From positions 1 through 64,000 of the forward strand of contig DATDIX010000324.1 of NCBI GenBank assembly GCA_036520835.1: a stretch of 64,000 nucleotides of DNA, in the 5' to 3' direction. Below the pieces are notes generated by a model. The model saw only the letters and a list, made by a program, of their open reading frames with translations. It was not told the DNA's origin and ran no database searches. Origin of the DNA: VBAT01 sp036520835. Lineage in GTDB: Bacteria > Bacteroidota > Bacteroidia > Chitinophagales > Chitinophagaceae. The translations under genes and the position numbers were made by a program. Below are positions 27,051-35,918 of this stretch, piece by piece. Position 1 is the stretch's first letter, and every line of letters starts with the position of its first letter.

Positions 27051-27073
27051 AAAAACCGGGGCCAAACCCCGGT
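27051..27073 (-). terminator. Rho-independent terminator of the SusC-SusD unit
   Basis: On the minus strand ACCGGGG, loop TTTGG, CCCCGGT is followed directly by TTTTCTTTG. The stem is seven perfect base pairs. It lies about 56 bases after the SusD stop codon, so it ends the SusC-SusD transcript and isolates it from the downstream beta-helix operon. Confidence 0.85.
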
Positions 27074-27128
27074 CTTCTTGCTTTAAAAACTGCTATATGA
27101 ATAAAACAATTGCCCTGTATTGAAAAAT

Positions 27129-28685
27129 TTAATATCCATCATTCTGTATTAATTGCGGGTTATTGTCCAGTTCACTTTGCTGAAAAGGCAGCAGATAATT
27201 TTTCGTCTCGAACTTCAGCGGTATATTGGCAGGTGTACTAAGTGTAGGCAACTTGATGTGTGCAATATTCCATCTCTTCAGGTCATTATAGCGTTGTCCT
27301 TCCAACGCAAATTCTATTCTTCTTTCATGCCTTATATAATCTCTCAACTTTTCCTTCGTATCATATTTTACCTGGTCGGTCGGGGGCATCGCAATCCCGG
27401 CTCTGCCTCTTACCTGGTCTATTGCCGCATAGACTGAAGCATCAGGACCACTCACTTCATTTTTCGCCTCAGCAAGCATTAATATTATATCTGCGTAACG
27501 CAAATGAATATAGTCCTGGTCTGTTGACGTCGCTGTCGTTGTGGTAAATGGCGCCCGTGTAAGATCAACATACTTCTCAGTGATGAAACTTGTTGCCGGC
27601 ACATAACTACCCGACCACACCACGTTTGTATTAGGGTTCCTCCATACTTCACCGGGAAGTTTTACCGTAAGATCAAGACGCGGATCACGGTTTAGGTAGG
27701 GAGTTGTGGGATTATACAAGGGTGACTCAGTAATAGATCTTCCGTCGGTCATTTCATAATCATCTATAAGATTTTTGTAAGGCTGCATCAATGAATACCA
27801 TCCAAGCTCGATATCCATCCCGGCCGCACCAGGGCTTGTTCTCTGCGGATTGGATGTGGTAAGGTACTGGGTAGAGAACATGATCTCGATATTAACCGCT
27901 GCATTTGTTTGGCCTGACGTTTTAAAGATGGATGCATAGTTATTGGATAATCCAAATTTGCCTGCCGCATTGCTCATGATCTGCTGCAACAGGGTCACAG
28001 CATTTGTCCATTTTTGTTCGGTTATCAAAACTCTTGCTTTAATTCCCTGTGCACTTCCCCTTACCGCATGACCATTATATTTTTCATCGGGCAAATTGGC
28101 AATTGCATAGTCAAGGTCTTCTTCAATAAAGGCATATACCTCTTCCTTTGTACTCTTGGGGATCTTTACAGCATCCAGCGTAGTCGGGTAATTTTTATAT
28201 ACCACAACGCCACCGTAACTCTGCACAAGGTCGAAATAACACAATGCCCTGATAAATCTTACCTCCGCTTTGTATAAATTCTTCTTTGCATCTGTCAGTG
28301 GTGCCTTGTCAACATTGTCAAGAAAAAAATTGCAGGAAGAAATAGCCCTGTAAGGCGAGCTATACATATTAGCCAACGCACCACCTAAAGTAGGAGATAT
28401 CCCGCCGGTTGTCATCAATAACATATTTGGCTGGTTGGTATTACCATCGAGATAAGCATTGTCTGACAGACCGTCGAGGTATATTCTTTCGTAACCAAGA
28501 AAATTCTGCTGCAGCCTTGTATAAACACCGGCCAAAGCACTTTGCACATCCGTCTCCGATGCCCAGAATATCTGGGTCGATACGCTGTCAAGGGGTGCCT
28601 TATCCAAAAAGTTTTTCTTACATGATGTAACACCGGCTACCAGGCAAATGCAAATAAAGGTGACGATTTTATTTTTGATAGTCAT
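27129..28685 (-). CDS. susD: RagB/SusD-family outer-membrane glycan-binding lipoprotein
   Basis: Surface lipoprotein of 518 residues that captures oligosaccharides and passes them to its SusC partner. The lipobox VTSC with Cys22 ends the signal peptide. The N-terminal SusD motif (FLDKAPLDSVSTQIFWASETDV) is at about 27-48. TPR-type helices follow, with 'YRAISSCNFFLDNVDKA' and 'EVRFIRALCYFDLVQSYGGVV'. The C-terminal block 'YIRHERRIEFALEGQRYNDLKRW' is the SusD hallmark. It is 4 bp downstream of SusC and followed by a terminator. It is the only SusD in 64 kb, although many glycosidases are present. Confidence 0.95.
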   Translation of the reverse strand: MTIKNKIVTFICICLVAGVTSCKKNFLDKAPLDSVSTQIFWASETDVQSALAGVYTRLQQNFLGYERIYLDGLSDNAYLDGNTNQPNMLLMTTGGISPTLGGALANMYSSPYRAISSCNFFLDNVDKAPLTDAKKNLYKAEVRFIRALCYFDLVQSYGGVVVYKNYPTTLDAVKIPKSTKEEVYAFIEEDLDYAIANLPDEKYNGHAVRGSAQGIKARVLITEQKWTNAVTLLQQIMSNAAGKFGLSNNYASIFKTSGQTNAAVNIEIMFSTQYLTTSNPQRTSPGAAGMDIELGWYSLMQPYKNLIDDYEMTDGRSITESPLYNPTTPYLNRDPRLDLTVKLPGEVWRNPNTNVVWSGSYVPATSFITEKYVDLTRAPFTTTTATSTDQDYIHLRYADIILMLAEAKNEVSGPDASVYAAIDQVRGRAGIAMPPTDQVKYDTKEKLRDYIRHERRIEFALEGQRYNDLKRWNIAHIKLPTLSTPANIPLKFETKNYLLPFQQSELDNNPQLIQNDGY

Positions 28686-28689
28686 TGTA

Positions 28690-31600
28690 TTAGAATTTAA
28701 CGTTTAAGCCAAGATTAAGAATTCTAGCTTGCGGGTACTGAACATAATTACCCGTAGTACTTGCCCGTTCGGGGTCACTTCCTTCATACTGTGTAAACGT
28801 TGCAAGATTATCCGCAGAAAAATATACCATTAGACCTTTGGCTTTTATGCGGGAACAAATGGATGCGGGAAGTGTATAGGAAAGCATGATGTTTTTCAAT
28901 CGTAAATACGATGCATCCATCAGGTAATAAGTGGAACCCGTGTAAGCAGCTACTCCTGTATACCCTGCTGTATAGATAGCCGGTAATGTATTACTCCGGT
29001 TCTGTGGCGTCCAGGCATCACGCCATTTTGTTGTGGGTGGTGTACCCTGCATAAAAGGATCAACACCCCAGTTATTTACCCGGTTCTTTAATCCTTCAAC
29101 ACCCTGGAAAAAGAAAGTCAACTCAAAATTTTTATACCCAACATGTCCGCCGAAAGAATAGATGAAATCAGGATAAGCGCCATCAACGGCCATACGGTCA
29201 TTGGCGTTTACAATCTTATCACCATTTATATCCTTCATTTTAAGATCGCCTGCTTTGGGTGAAGCATTCAAGGCATGTACCGGAACATTGGGATTACCGA
29301 TATCTTCAACCTGGAAAATACCATCCCATATGTACAGGTAATGTGCATCATAAGGATAACCCACCTGCCTGATCGATGTACCAAAAGAAGGTGTGATGAT
29401 CTGGTCTACCTGATTTTTCGCGGTTGAAAAGAGACCATTAAGACCATATCTTACATCGCCGATCTTATTCTCGTGTCTTAACTCAAGCTCTATTCCCTGC
29501 GAATGCATCTTTCCATTGTTAGTTGTTGGACCGGATAAACCCAGGCTTGCAGGCACAGGTATTGAAGAAAGAATATCAAACGTGTTTTTCCTGAACCAGT
29601 CAAATGTAACACCCAGCAATCCTTTGAAAATATCAAGGTCGAATCCAAAATCAGTGATCTTTGTTGTTTCCCATTTAATGCTCTGGTCCCTGAATGAATT
29701 TAATACAGCTCCGGAAACCGGGGTGCCATTGCCAAAAGGATAACTAACATTAAGAGACAGAACATCCTGGTAAGGATAATTACCAATATCCTGGTTTCCA
29801 AGTGTACCATAAGATGCCCGGATTTTAAAATTATTTACCCAGTCAAGTTTATCCCTGAAAAAATCTTCACTTGACAGCAGCCATCCTGCCGATACGGAAG
29901 GAAACAATCCCCATCGGTAATCCTCTGAAACCCTGGATGTGCCATCATATCTCAGGTTTGCTTCCAATAAATATTTGCCTTTATAATTATAGTTGACTCT
30001 TCCAAAAAATGATTGCAGTACGGCTTCAGAAGGTCCCGACAATCCCGGCAATCTCGGATATGTATTTAACAAGGCCTCGCCGGTTGATGAATACCCGGCA
30101 ATCTCGGTCAGGGTAGATGACACGCCGTTAAATCTTCTGCCACGCAATGTCTGGAACTTATTATAAACCTGTTCATATCCTGCCAGTGCTTTCACAGAGT
30201 GATCGCCGAACATATTGTCGTAGGAAACGGTCGTGTATATAGTGGGGGATAAGGTTTTTGAATACTGGTCAGTAACACCCACAAGGTCTGGTCCAAGAGT
30301 GAAAGCCTGGTAATCATTTGTTGCAGGATCTTTCACCTGTAAATAATAGGATTGATAAGGGTGCTGGTACATTTTGTAGTACTCGTCCGTGTAGTTCACT
30401 GCTACTTTGGACGACCAGGTAAATGATTTGAGGAATTTGACATCCATATATGCCTGTGCATTCAGGTTGTATTCTTTAAAATTCTGCCATCCCATGGCAA
30501 AAGCCTCCTGTGCATTCCGGTTCTTTCCTTCGTTAACGTAAGCCTTTGTAACAATCCTTCCGCTGCCATCAGGTAAGAAAGGCCCGATCAAAGGTCCGGC
30601 TGCATAAACCAGCAGCGAAACATTCTCGCTTGTAAAAGCTGGTTCCTGCCTGTCCTTATAGGTGCCGTTTAATATTGTACCTATCGTTACTGCTTTACTG
30701 ACCTGGTTAGTGTAGTTCAGCAAAATATTATACCGTTTGAAACTATACTCAGGCAGCATGGCATCCTGGTCAAGATAACTTACAGAAAGATTATAGGCGC
30801 TTTTGTCACTGCCTCCTGAAAGCGATAAGTTATGATTCATGACAAATGCAGGCTGGAAATAGTAATCTACCGGATCAAAATTGGGATACTGGTTGCGGTC
30901 TGTTGCATTCCTGTACTTGTCGATCTCAAGAGGGTCATATTTAAAAGCTACCCCGCTGCGGGTAGCAGCTGCATTATACATTTCCATGTATTCTGCTGAA
31001 TTTGTGATGAAGTCCGGGAATGCTGTAGCAGCCTGTCTTGAAAAATTGACAGTATAGTTAACCAGCGTCGCTCCTTTTTTACCTTTTTTTGTTGTGATCA
31101 GAACTACACCATTGGCCGCTCTTGATCCGTAGATAGATGCGGAAGCTGCATCCTTTAATACTGTGATATTCTCTATATCATTTGGTGAAAGGTTATTGAA
31201 ATTCCCGATCACACCATCTATTAATACTAATGGAGCAGTGCTGGTAGAAAATGAGCTGCGGCCACGTATCAGAAGCGCCGGGTTATCACGGCCAGGCTCG
31301 GAAGAAGGTTGTGTTACCTGTAAGCCTGTTACCCTGCCTTCGAGCAGGTTGGCAGAATTAGGAGCGGGTCTTCTTGTCAATACACTACCGGAAACAGTGG
31401 CAACAGAGCCGGTAAGATTTGCTTTCCGTTGTGAGCCATACCCGATCACTACAACATCAGACAATGTAGATTCTGCAACTTTCAATTGGATGGCAATCGT
31501 GCTTTTGCCACTTACATTCACTTCCTGTTCCTCATGACCGACATAAGAGAATACCAACCGGGTAGCACCCTGCGGCATTTGTATTGAAAAATCGCCGTTT

Positions 31601-31809
31601 GCATCGGTAACAACTGATACTTGTGTTCCTTTCGCTGTAATCGAAACTCCGGTCAATGGTTCACCATCCTGGTTGGTAACCTTACCAGTGATCGTTGCCT
31701 GGAATGGTGATCGGAAGTGATCAACGTGATTGTTGGAGAAACCGGGAGTGGCCAGTGCCGGGAAAGACAGGCAAAAAACTATCCCTACGGCAAGCAGTTG
31801 TCGTTTCAT
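28690..31809 (-). CDS. susC: SusC/RagA-family TonB-linked outer-membrane transporter
   Basis: TonB-dependent beta-barrel of 1039 residues that imports oligosaccharides across the outer membrane. A signal peptide at 1-20 precedes a carboxypeptidase-like regulatory domain (about 38-115: GKVTNQDGEPLTGVSITAKG, then SYVGHEEQEV). The plug then follows with the SusC marker DVVVIGYGSQRKANLTGSVA at about 137-156 and 'LVLIDGVIGNFNNLSPNDIENITVLKDAASASIYGSRAANGV'. The C terminus ends in a beta strand (LNLGLNVKF) as expected for barrel insertion. It has no extra N-terminal STN domain, so anti-sigma signalling through it is not expected. Its promoter carries the shared 25-bp site. Confidence 0.96.
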   Translation of the reverse strand: MKRQLLAVGIVFCLSFPALATPGFSNNHVDHFRSPFQATITGKVTNQDGEPLTGVSITAKGTQVSVVTDANGDFSIQMPQGATRLVFSYVGHEEQEVNVSGKSTIAIQLKVAESTLSDVVVIGYGSQRKANLTGSVATVSGSVLTRRPAPNSANLLEGRVTGLQVTQPSSEPGRDNPALLIRGRSSFSTSTAPLVLIDGVIGNFNNLSPNDIENITVLKDAASASIYGSRAANGVVLITTKKGKKGATLVNYTVNFSRQAATAFPDFITNSAEYMEMYNAAATRSGVAFKYDPLEIDKYRNATDRNQYPNFDPVDYYFQPAFVMNHNLSLSGGSDKSAYNLSVSYLDQDAMLPEYSFKRYNILLNYTNQVSKAVTIGTILNGTYKDRQEPAFTSENVSLLVYAAGPLIGPFLPDGSGRIVTKAYVNEGKNRNAQEAFAMGWQNFKEYNLNAQAYMDVKFLKSFTWSSKVAVNYTDEYYKMYQHPYQSYYLQVKDPATNDYQAFTLGPDLVGVTDQYSKTLSPTIYTTVSYDNMFGDHSVKALAGYEQVYNKFQTLRGRRFNGVSSTLTEIAGYSSTGEALLNTYPRLPGLSGPSEAVLQSFFGRVNYNYKGKYLLEANLRYDGTSRVSEDYRWGLFPSVSAGWLLSSEDFFRDKLDWVNNFKIRASYGTLGNQDIGNYPYQDVLSLNVSYPFGNGTPVSGAVLNSFRDQSIKWETTKITDFGFDLDIFKGLLGVTFDWFRKNTFDILSSIPVPASLGLSGPTTNNGKMHSQGIELELRHENKIGDVRYGLNGLFSTAKNQVDQIITPSFGTSIRQVGYPYDAHYLYIWDGIFQVEDIGNPNVPVHALNASPKAGDLKMKDINGDKIVNANDRMAVDGAYPDFIYSFGGHVGYKNFELTFFFQGVEGLKNRVNNWGVDPFMQGTPPTTKWRDAWTPQNRSNTLPAIYTAGYTGVAAYTGSTYYLMDASYLRLKNIMLSYTLPASICSRIKAKGLMVYFSADNLATFTQYEGSDPERASTTGNYVQYPQARILNLGLNVKF

Positions 31810-31882
31810 AGCAAATCGTTAGTTTAATATTTAATTAATACAGGCTTTCTATAAGAAAAGTAACAAGAACTTTAACCTTTGC

Positions 31883-31950
31883 TAAAAGTAGATTCATGTA
31901 AAAGGGAAGACAATGTTATTATTAACTATAATGATGGAAGATTTTACTAT
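31883..31950 (-). promoter_or_regulatory. Predicted regulated promoter of susC with 25-bp upstream site
   Basis: On the minus strand a 25-bp site occupies 31950-31926; on the plus strand it begins CTATAATGATGG and ends TTTTACTAT. Ten bases later comes CATTG (31915-31911) as the -33 element. After 20 bases comes TACTTTTA (31890-31883) as the -7 box. The leader to the susC ATG is 73 bases. The architecture is identical to that upstream of the beta-helix gene. Confidence 0.7.
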
Positions 31951-32006
31951 TTTATTTTCCGGATATGATTCAATACATGCGGGGTGCAATAAAAAACGGG
32001 AAGTTA

Positions 32007-34298
32007 TTACTGGAATATTTTTTTCAGATACACCGTATTTGCTCCGTAATTATATTTTGTATCTGAGGCCTTTTTTGCATCGCGGCTTCGTTCGATCACC
32101 AGCCAGCCGCTCCAGCCCATTTCATCCAATGTCTTTTTCACTTTATACATGTCTATCTGCGGGTCCTTCTCCAGCCATACGCTGTCTTTGTTCGTGGCAT
32201 GTATCATGCAGATACGGTCTTTCCCTAATATTTTCAATTCTGATAATAGATCCCTGCCTTCTTTTAATGGATTGGAGAAATTGAAATAGATCTTAATGGC
32301 AGGCGAACCGATTTCCTTTAACAACTGTACTTCTTCTTTCGCACTCAGGGCGGTTTCAATACCAATCACTACATTGGCGGTTTCAGCCATCTTACCCGCT
32401 ACTTTTAACCTGGCTACAACAGAATCCCTTACAGAAGGATTTTTCTTTAAATCGCATTGCACACCCAATGGAAGAAATGCTGTCTTTACATTCATCAGCT
32501 TCATAGTAGTGATACAATCTTCAATAGATCTTTTATATTCCTCCCTGTTGCAGAATGACTGGGCATAATAACCCGTCATAGCTAAGGAAAATATTTCCAC
32601 ATTATTCTCTTTAGCGGTTTGCAAAAACTTATTGCGTACTGAGTCAGTCAATAGCTGGTTATCAAATGTCGGTCGGGTGCCTAAACCTCCCATATCTACT
32701 TCTACCCCATCTGCTTTTAACTCGCCTGTAAGCGTGATAGCGCCTAATCGCTGTCTTTTTAATAACATCAGGTCGATCAAGCCAATTTTATACCGCTGGT
32801 TGTTCTTTGCTTTTTTTATTTCTTCGTCAAAAACCATTTCGAGGTTTTCAAACCCTTTAATGGCGTGTGCCGGTAGTCGTTCCCCTTTATCACCAAAAAC
32901 ATATAATGCCTGCTCAGGCTCAATAGTGATTTTTGATTCATCGATCTTACCAGCTACATCCTGTACAGCTTTTAAGTTCAATCCTAAATATTTCGCCATG
33001 AATTCGTACACTGCTGTTCTTTTATTGATACCGAAATCATGTTTCTCATCCGGCAGGTGAACATTCACTACATTCTCCTTTTTACCATACCAGCTATACA
33101 TCTTTTGTAAATAAGGAAAATCATGCTCTGGCATACGGTCCGTCCAATCACCGCCATCGCTTACTATTAATTGCGGGCGGGGCGCTGCCATCGCTGCAAT
33201 CTCTACATTGTCTGTTCTTCCGCCACAACTATGAATATCCATTCCGCTTTCACAGGGACAACCGCCATAGAAATAAGAAGAAAGCGAAACAACCGGGGCG
33301 GATACTTTGATGCGGTCATCCAGGGCTGTCATCAACACGGTATGACTCCCTGCACCGGAACCACCGGTCATAGCTACACGATTGATATCTGCGTCCTTTA
33401 ATGATAATAAATAATCAAGAATTCGGATACTGCCCAATGCCTGTATCGTCATCGACAAACTCCTGCGGTGGTCTTCAAGTTTAAATTGCAATAATGATTC
33501 GCCCCAGGCAAACAGATCGTAACTGAATGCCATAGCTCCCATTTTTGCTAATGCCGCACAGCGATACTGGCAATCGGGGCGATACCGTTGTTTTTCCCAA
33601 TGACCATCGGGATTAAGTATTACCGGTATCTTACCTTTATACTTTGCAGGTTTGTATAAAGATCCATTGATCCATACACCGGGTAATATTTCTAAGGCGA
33701 TATTCTCAACTGTATATCCATCAAATTTTCTTTGCGCTGTGATGACAGGTTTGCCCTTGGGTGCGGCAGGCAAATGTGACAACTGCAACGCTTCAAGCAA
33801 ACAGGGTTTTAATTCCATTTTCCGCTTTTCCCATTCTTCTGCTGTTTTGTATTGCGCAGCTATCCTGTCCAGTTCTGCCCAGCCTTCCTCCGGGTTCCAG
33901 CGATAATATTCATAATAACTCAGCTTATACACTTTATCCTTTTCTTTTTTCACTTTCATGTCCAGCGGCTTCAGTATATTATCTAACGTAACTTCGACAT
34001 CACTCCTGTATCTCCATTCAGCGTAGCTCACTGTTTTATTGGCCACCATGCTATCGGGGTATTTGATGGTCACGCCATACTTCTTTTGAATATCTGTCAA
34101 AACCTGTTTTAAAGGTTTGCGGTACGCATTGTCAGCATTCAACTGGGCAAGAGTTGCATTAGCCCACAAAGACACCAGCACACAAAGAAGAAAGGTATAT
34201 ATCACGCAACGGCGCAAAGCCGTGACGTTTAGGTTTACTATTCCGGTGTTTCGTTGCCTCGTTGCACCTTTCCCGTAACCTTTAGTATTATTTCTCAT
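32007..34298 (-). CDS. Three-domain fusion: STN domain, acetylxylan-esterase-like alpha/beta hydrolase, and AP-endonuclease-2/xylose-isomerase-like TIM barrel
   Basis: The ATG at 34298 is chosen over an upstream ATG at 34349 because AGGA lies 9 bases before it and the overlap with the symporter falls to 11 bp. The protein then has 763 residues. A hydrophobic signal segment (about 32-50) is followed by an STN (secretin/TonB short N-terminal) domain at about 53-128. An esterase follows at about 173-443, with Ser314 in TGGSGAGSH and His420 in DEKHDFG as catalytic candidates. The third part, about 483-763, is a sugar-isomerase-like barrel with possible metal ligands E648 (GIET), H700 (MIHATN) and E736 (VIER). 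A secreted barrel of this family joined to an esterase and an STN domain is very unusual. The substrate is unknown; pectin deacetylation is a reasonable guess for the middle domain. Confidence 0.78.
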   Translation of the reverse strand: MRNNTKGYGKGATRQRNTGIVNLNVTALRRCVIYTFLLCVLVSLWANATLAQLNADNAYRKPLKQVLTDIQKKYGVTIKYPDSMVANKTVSYAEWRYRSDVEVTLDNILKPLDMKVKKEKDKVYKLSYYEYYRWNPEEGWAELDRIAAQYKTAEEWEKRKMELKPCLLEALQLSHLPAAPKGKPVITAQRKFDGYTVENIALEILPGVWINGSLYKPAKYKGKIPVILNPDGHWEKQRYRPDCQYRCAALAKMGAMAFSYDLFAWGESLLQFKLEDHRRSLSMTIQALGSIRILDYLLSLKDADINRVAMTGGSGAGSHTVLMTALDDRIKVSAPVVSLSSYFYGGCPCESGMDIHSCGGRTDNVEIAAMAAPRPQLIVSDGGDWTDRMPEHDFPYLQKMYSWYGKKENVVNVHLPDEKHDFGINKRTAVYEFMAKYLGLNLKAVQDVAGKIDESKITIEPEQALYVFGDKGERLPAHAIKGFENLEMVFDEEIKKAKNNQRYKIGLIDLMLLKRQRLGAITLTGELKADGVEVDMGGLGTRPTFDNQLLTDSVRNKFLQTAKENNVEIFSLAMTGYYAQSFCNREEYKRSIEDCITTMKLMNVKTAFLPLGVQCDLKKNPSVRDSVVARLKVAGKMAETANVVIGIETALSAKEEVQLLKEIGSPAIKIYFNFSNPLKEGRDLLSELKILGKDRICMIHATNKDSVWLEKDPQIDMYKVKKTLDEMGWSGWLVIERSRDAKKASDTKYNYGANTVYLKKIFQ

Positions 34299-35841
34299 TC
34301 GTATTCCTTTTTTGCTGTCTCCAATTACTGTATAATAAATTTCGGTCAATTACCGGTTTTGGAAAAAATAAACTGGCAATATATCCCACCACGATCACGA
34401 TCAGGTGACTGTACACACCAAGCATCAGCTTATGGTGTGTAAAATTATAGTCACCCAGATCCAGTAATACTTTTTTATTATGGACACCAACCGGTGTTGA
34501 GGTCAACAAAGCATAGGCCGTAAATAAAATACAAACAATAATGCCGATATTAACTCCCTGCCGGTTGGCCCTTGCGCTCAGTATCCCCAGCAGGAAGATA
34601 CCAACAATACCCCCGGAAAAGATCGCATATAAGGTAAAGACCACACCGAGTACCCCCTCGTTGCCTGTACGTAGATATAATGCCCCGATACCTGCGGAAA
34701 TGATACCGGATAGCACAACGAGAATTTTCCCGGTGCGCAGGTATTGTTTGTCAGGTCTGCCGGGTTTTAGTTTTTTATAATAATCTTCCACTCCCACAGC
34801 AGCCAATGAATTCAGGTCAGCACTGAGGCTACAGATAGCTGCGGATACCAATGCTGCTACAATGAAACCGACAATACCAGTCGGCAATTGCGTCATGATG
34901 AAATGAGGAAATGCGGCTTCGGCCTTCATCCCTTCCGGTAATCCTTGTTGCTTATAGAAAACAAATAAGGCTGTGCCAATAAACATAAACATGGTCCAGA
35001 TTGGAACAGTAAGCGAGATACCCAGCAAGGAAGCCCTGATAGCTGATTTATCAGTCTTGGCGGTAAGATAACGCTGCACTACTGTTTGGTCAGTACCGTA
35101 TTTCTGGATAGCATAGAAAGCACCGTTGATGATCATAACGATGAGTGTCAACTGTGTAAGGTCTGTATTATAAGGCCCAAATCCTGCCCGATCATTTTCA
35201 GAAGCGATCTTTATGGCTTCGGGTACACCGCCTTTGATAGAGAACAATAATATGCCGAGGCAGATGATACCGCTGGCAAACAACATGAAACCCTGGAATA
35301 CATCGAGCCAGATAACGGCCTGCATACCTCCTTTCAGGTTCACAATGATCAATACCAGGCTCACGATGGCAAGAATGGCAAATGCATTGATGCCGGTTAT
35401 TTTGCTGATGGCTACAGCTATCAAAAAAAGAACGGTCCCCATGCCCGCAAACTGGCGGAGAATAAAAGATGATGAGCTATAGTACCGGGCAAAAATCCCA
35501 AATCGCTTTTCAAAATACTCGTAAGTGCTTAACCCGATCACTTTCCTGTAGAGTGGTACAATGAACCAGATAGTACCAAGCAGAACTATTGGAACCATCA
35601 ATCCCTGCACTAATAAGATCCAGTTGCTGGTGAATCCCTGTGCAGGATAACCAAGAAAAGTAACACTGCTGATCAGGGTTGATAATAAGGAAAGCCCCAG
35701 TGCCCAGGAAGGAAAATTCCCTTTCGATAAAAAAAAGTTCTCCGTTGTGTTTTGCTTTTTAGAGAACCTGAAACCAAGATATAATGTGACCCCCATTACA
35801 AGCAGGATAATGCAATAATCTATAAAATGTAAGTGATTCAT
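34288..35841 (-). CDS. Sodium:solute symporter (SSS family), sugar-acid importer candidate
   Basis: Inner-membrane protein of about 517 residues from the ATG at 35841; a TTG 15 bases upstream lies in a dispersed repeat and is less likely. SSS signatures include 'NFFLSKGNFPSWALGLSLLSTLISSVTFLGYPAQGF', 'LKGGMQAVIWLDVFQGFMLF' and 'LVSAAICSLSADLNSLAAVGVEDYY'. This subgroup contains transporters for sialic acids and other monosaccharides in Bacteroidota. It lies directly downstream of a DUF1537 kinase, PdxA2, aldolases and an alcohol dehydrogenase, so it probably brings in the acid sugar they degrade. That link is inference from gene order. Confidence 0.86.
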   Translation of the reverse strand: MNHLHFIDYCIILLVMGVTLYLGFRFSKKQNTTENFFLSKGNFPSWALGLSLLSTLISSVTFLGYPAQGFTSNWILLVQGLMVPIVLLGTIWFIVPLYRKVIGLSTYEYFEKRFGIFARYYSSSSFILRQFAGMGTVLFLIAVAISKITGINAFAILAIVSLVLIIVNLKGGMQAVIWLDVFQGFMLFASGIICLGILLFSIKGGVPEAIKIASENDRAGFGPYNTDLTQLTLIVMIINGAFYAIQKYGTDQTVVQRYLTAKTDKSAIRASLLGISLTVPIWTMFMFIGTALFVFYKQQGLPEGMKAEAAFPHFIMTQLPTGIVGFIVAALVSAAICSLSADLNSLAAVGVEDYYKKLKPGRPDKQYLRTGKILVVLSGIISAGIGALYLRTGNEGVLGVVFTLYAIFSGGIVGIFLLGILSARANRQGVNIGIIVCILFTAYALLTSTPVGVHNKKVLLDLGDYNFTHHKLMLGVYSHLIVIVVGYIASLFFPKPVIDRNLLYSNWRQQKRNTNEK

Positions 35842-35878
35842 TGGCGGCCTCCCCAAACCCCTCCTATGGAGAGGGTTA
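35842..35878. repeat. Dispersed GC-rich hairpin repeat between symporter and kinase genes
   Basis: The block reads GGCCTCCCCAAACCCCTCC TAT GGAGAGGG and belongs to the same family as 13824-13862. It lies within the 77-bp gap between the DUF1537 kinase stop and the symporter start. It also provides the GGAGG-like sequence just before the symporter ATG on the minus strand. Confidence 0.65.
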
Positions 35879-35918
35879 GAACCCTACTTTCGTAAAAGTT
35901 CAAACAGGTTCGTTAGTT

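Larger units (their letters stand above)
26785..27128. other. Intergenic region between SusD and the beta-helix gene: terminator plus promoter
   Basis: These 344 bases separate two minus-strand units. From right to left there is the SusCD terminator hairpin at 27051-27073, an unassigned stretch of about 145 bases without gene-like coding, and then the 25-bp motif and promoter for the beta-helix gene at 26837-26904. Short frames in the middle have no recognisable product. Confidence 0.7.
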
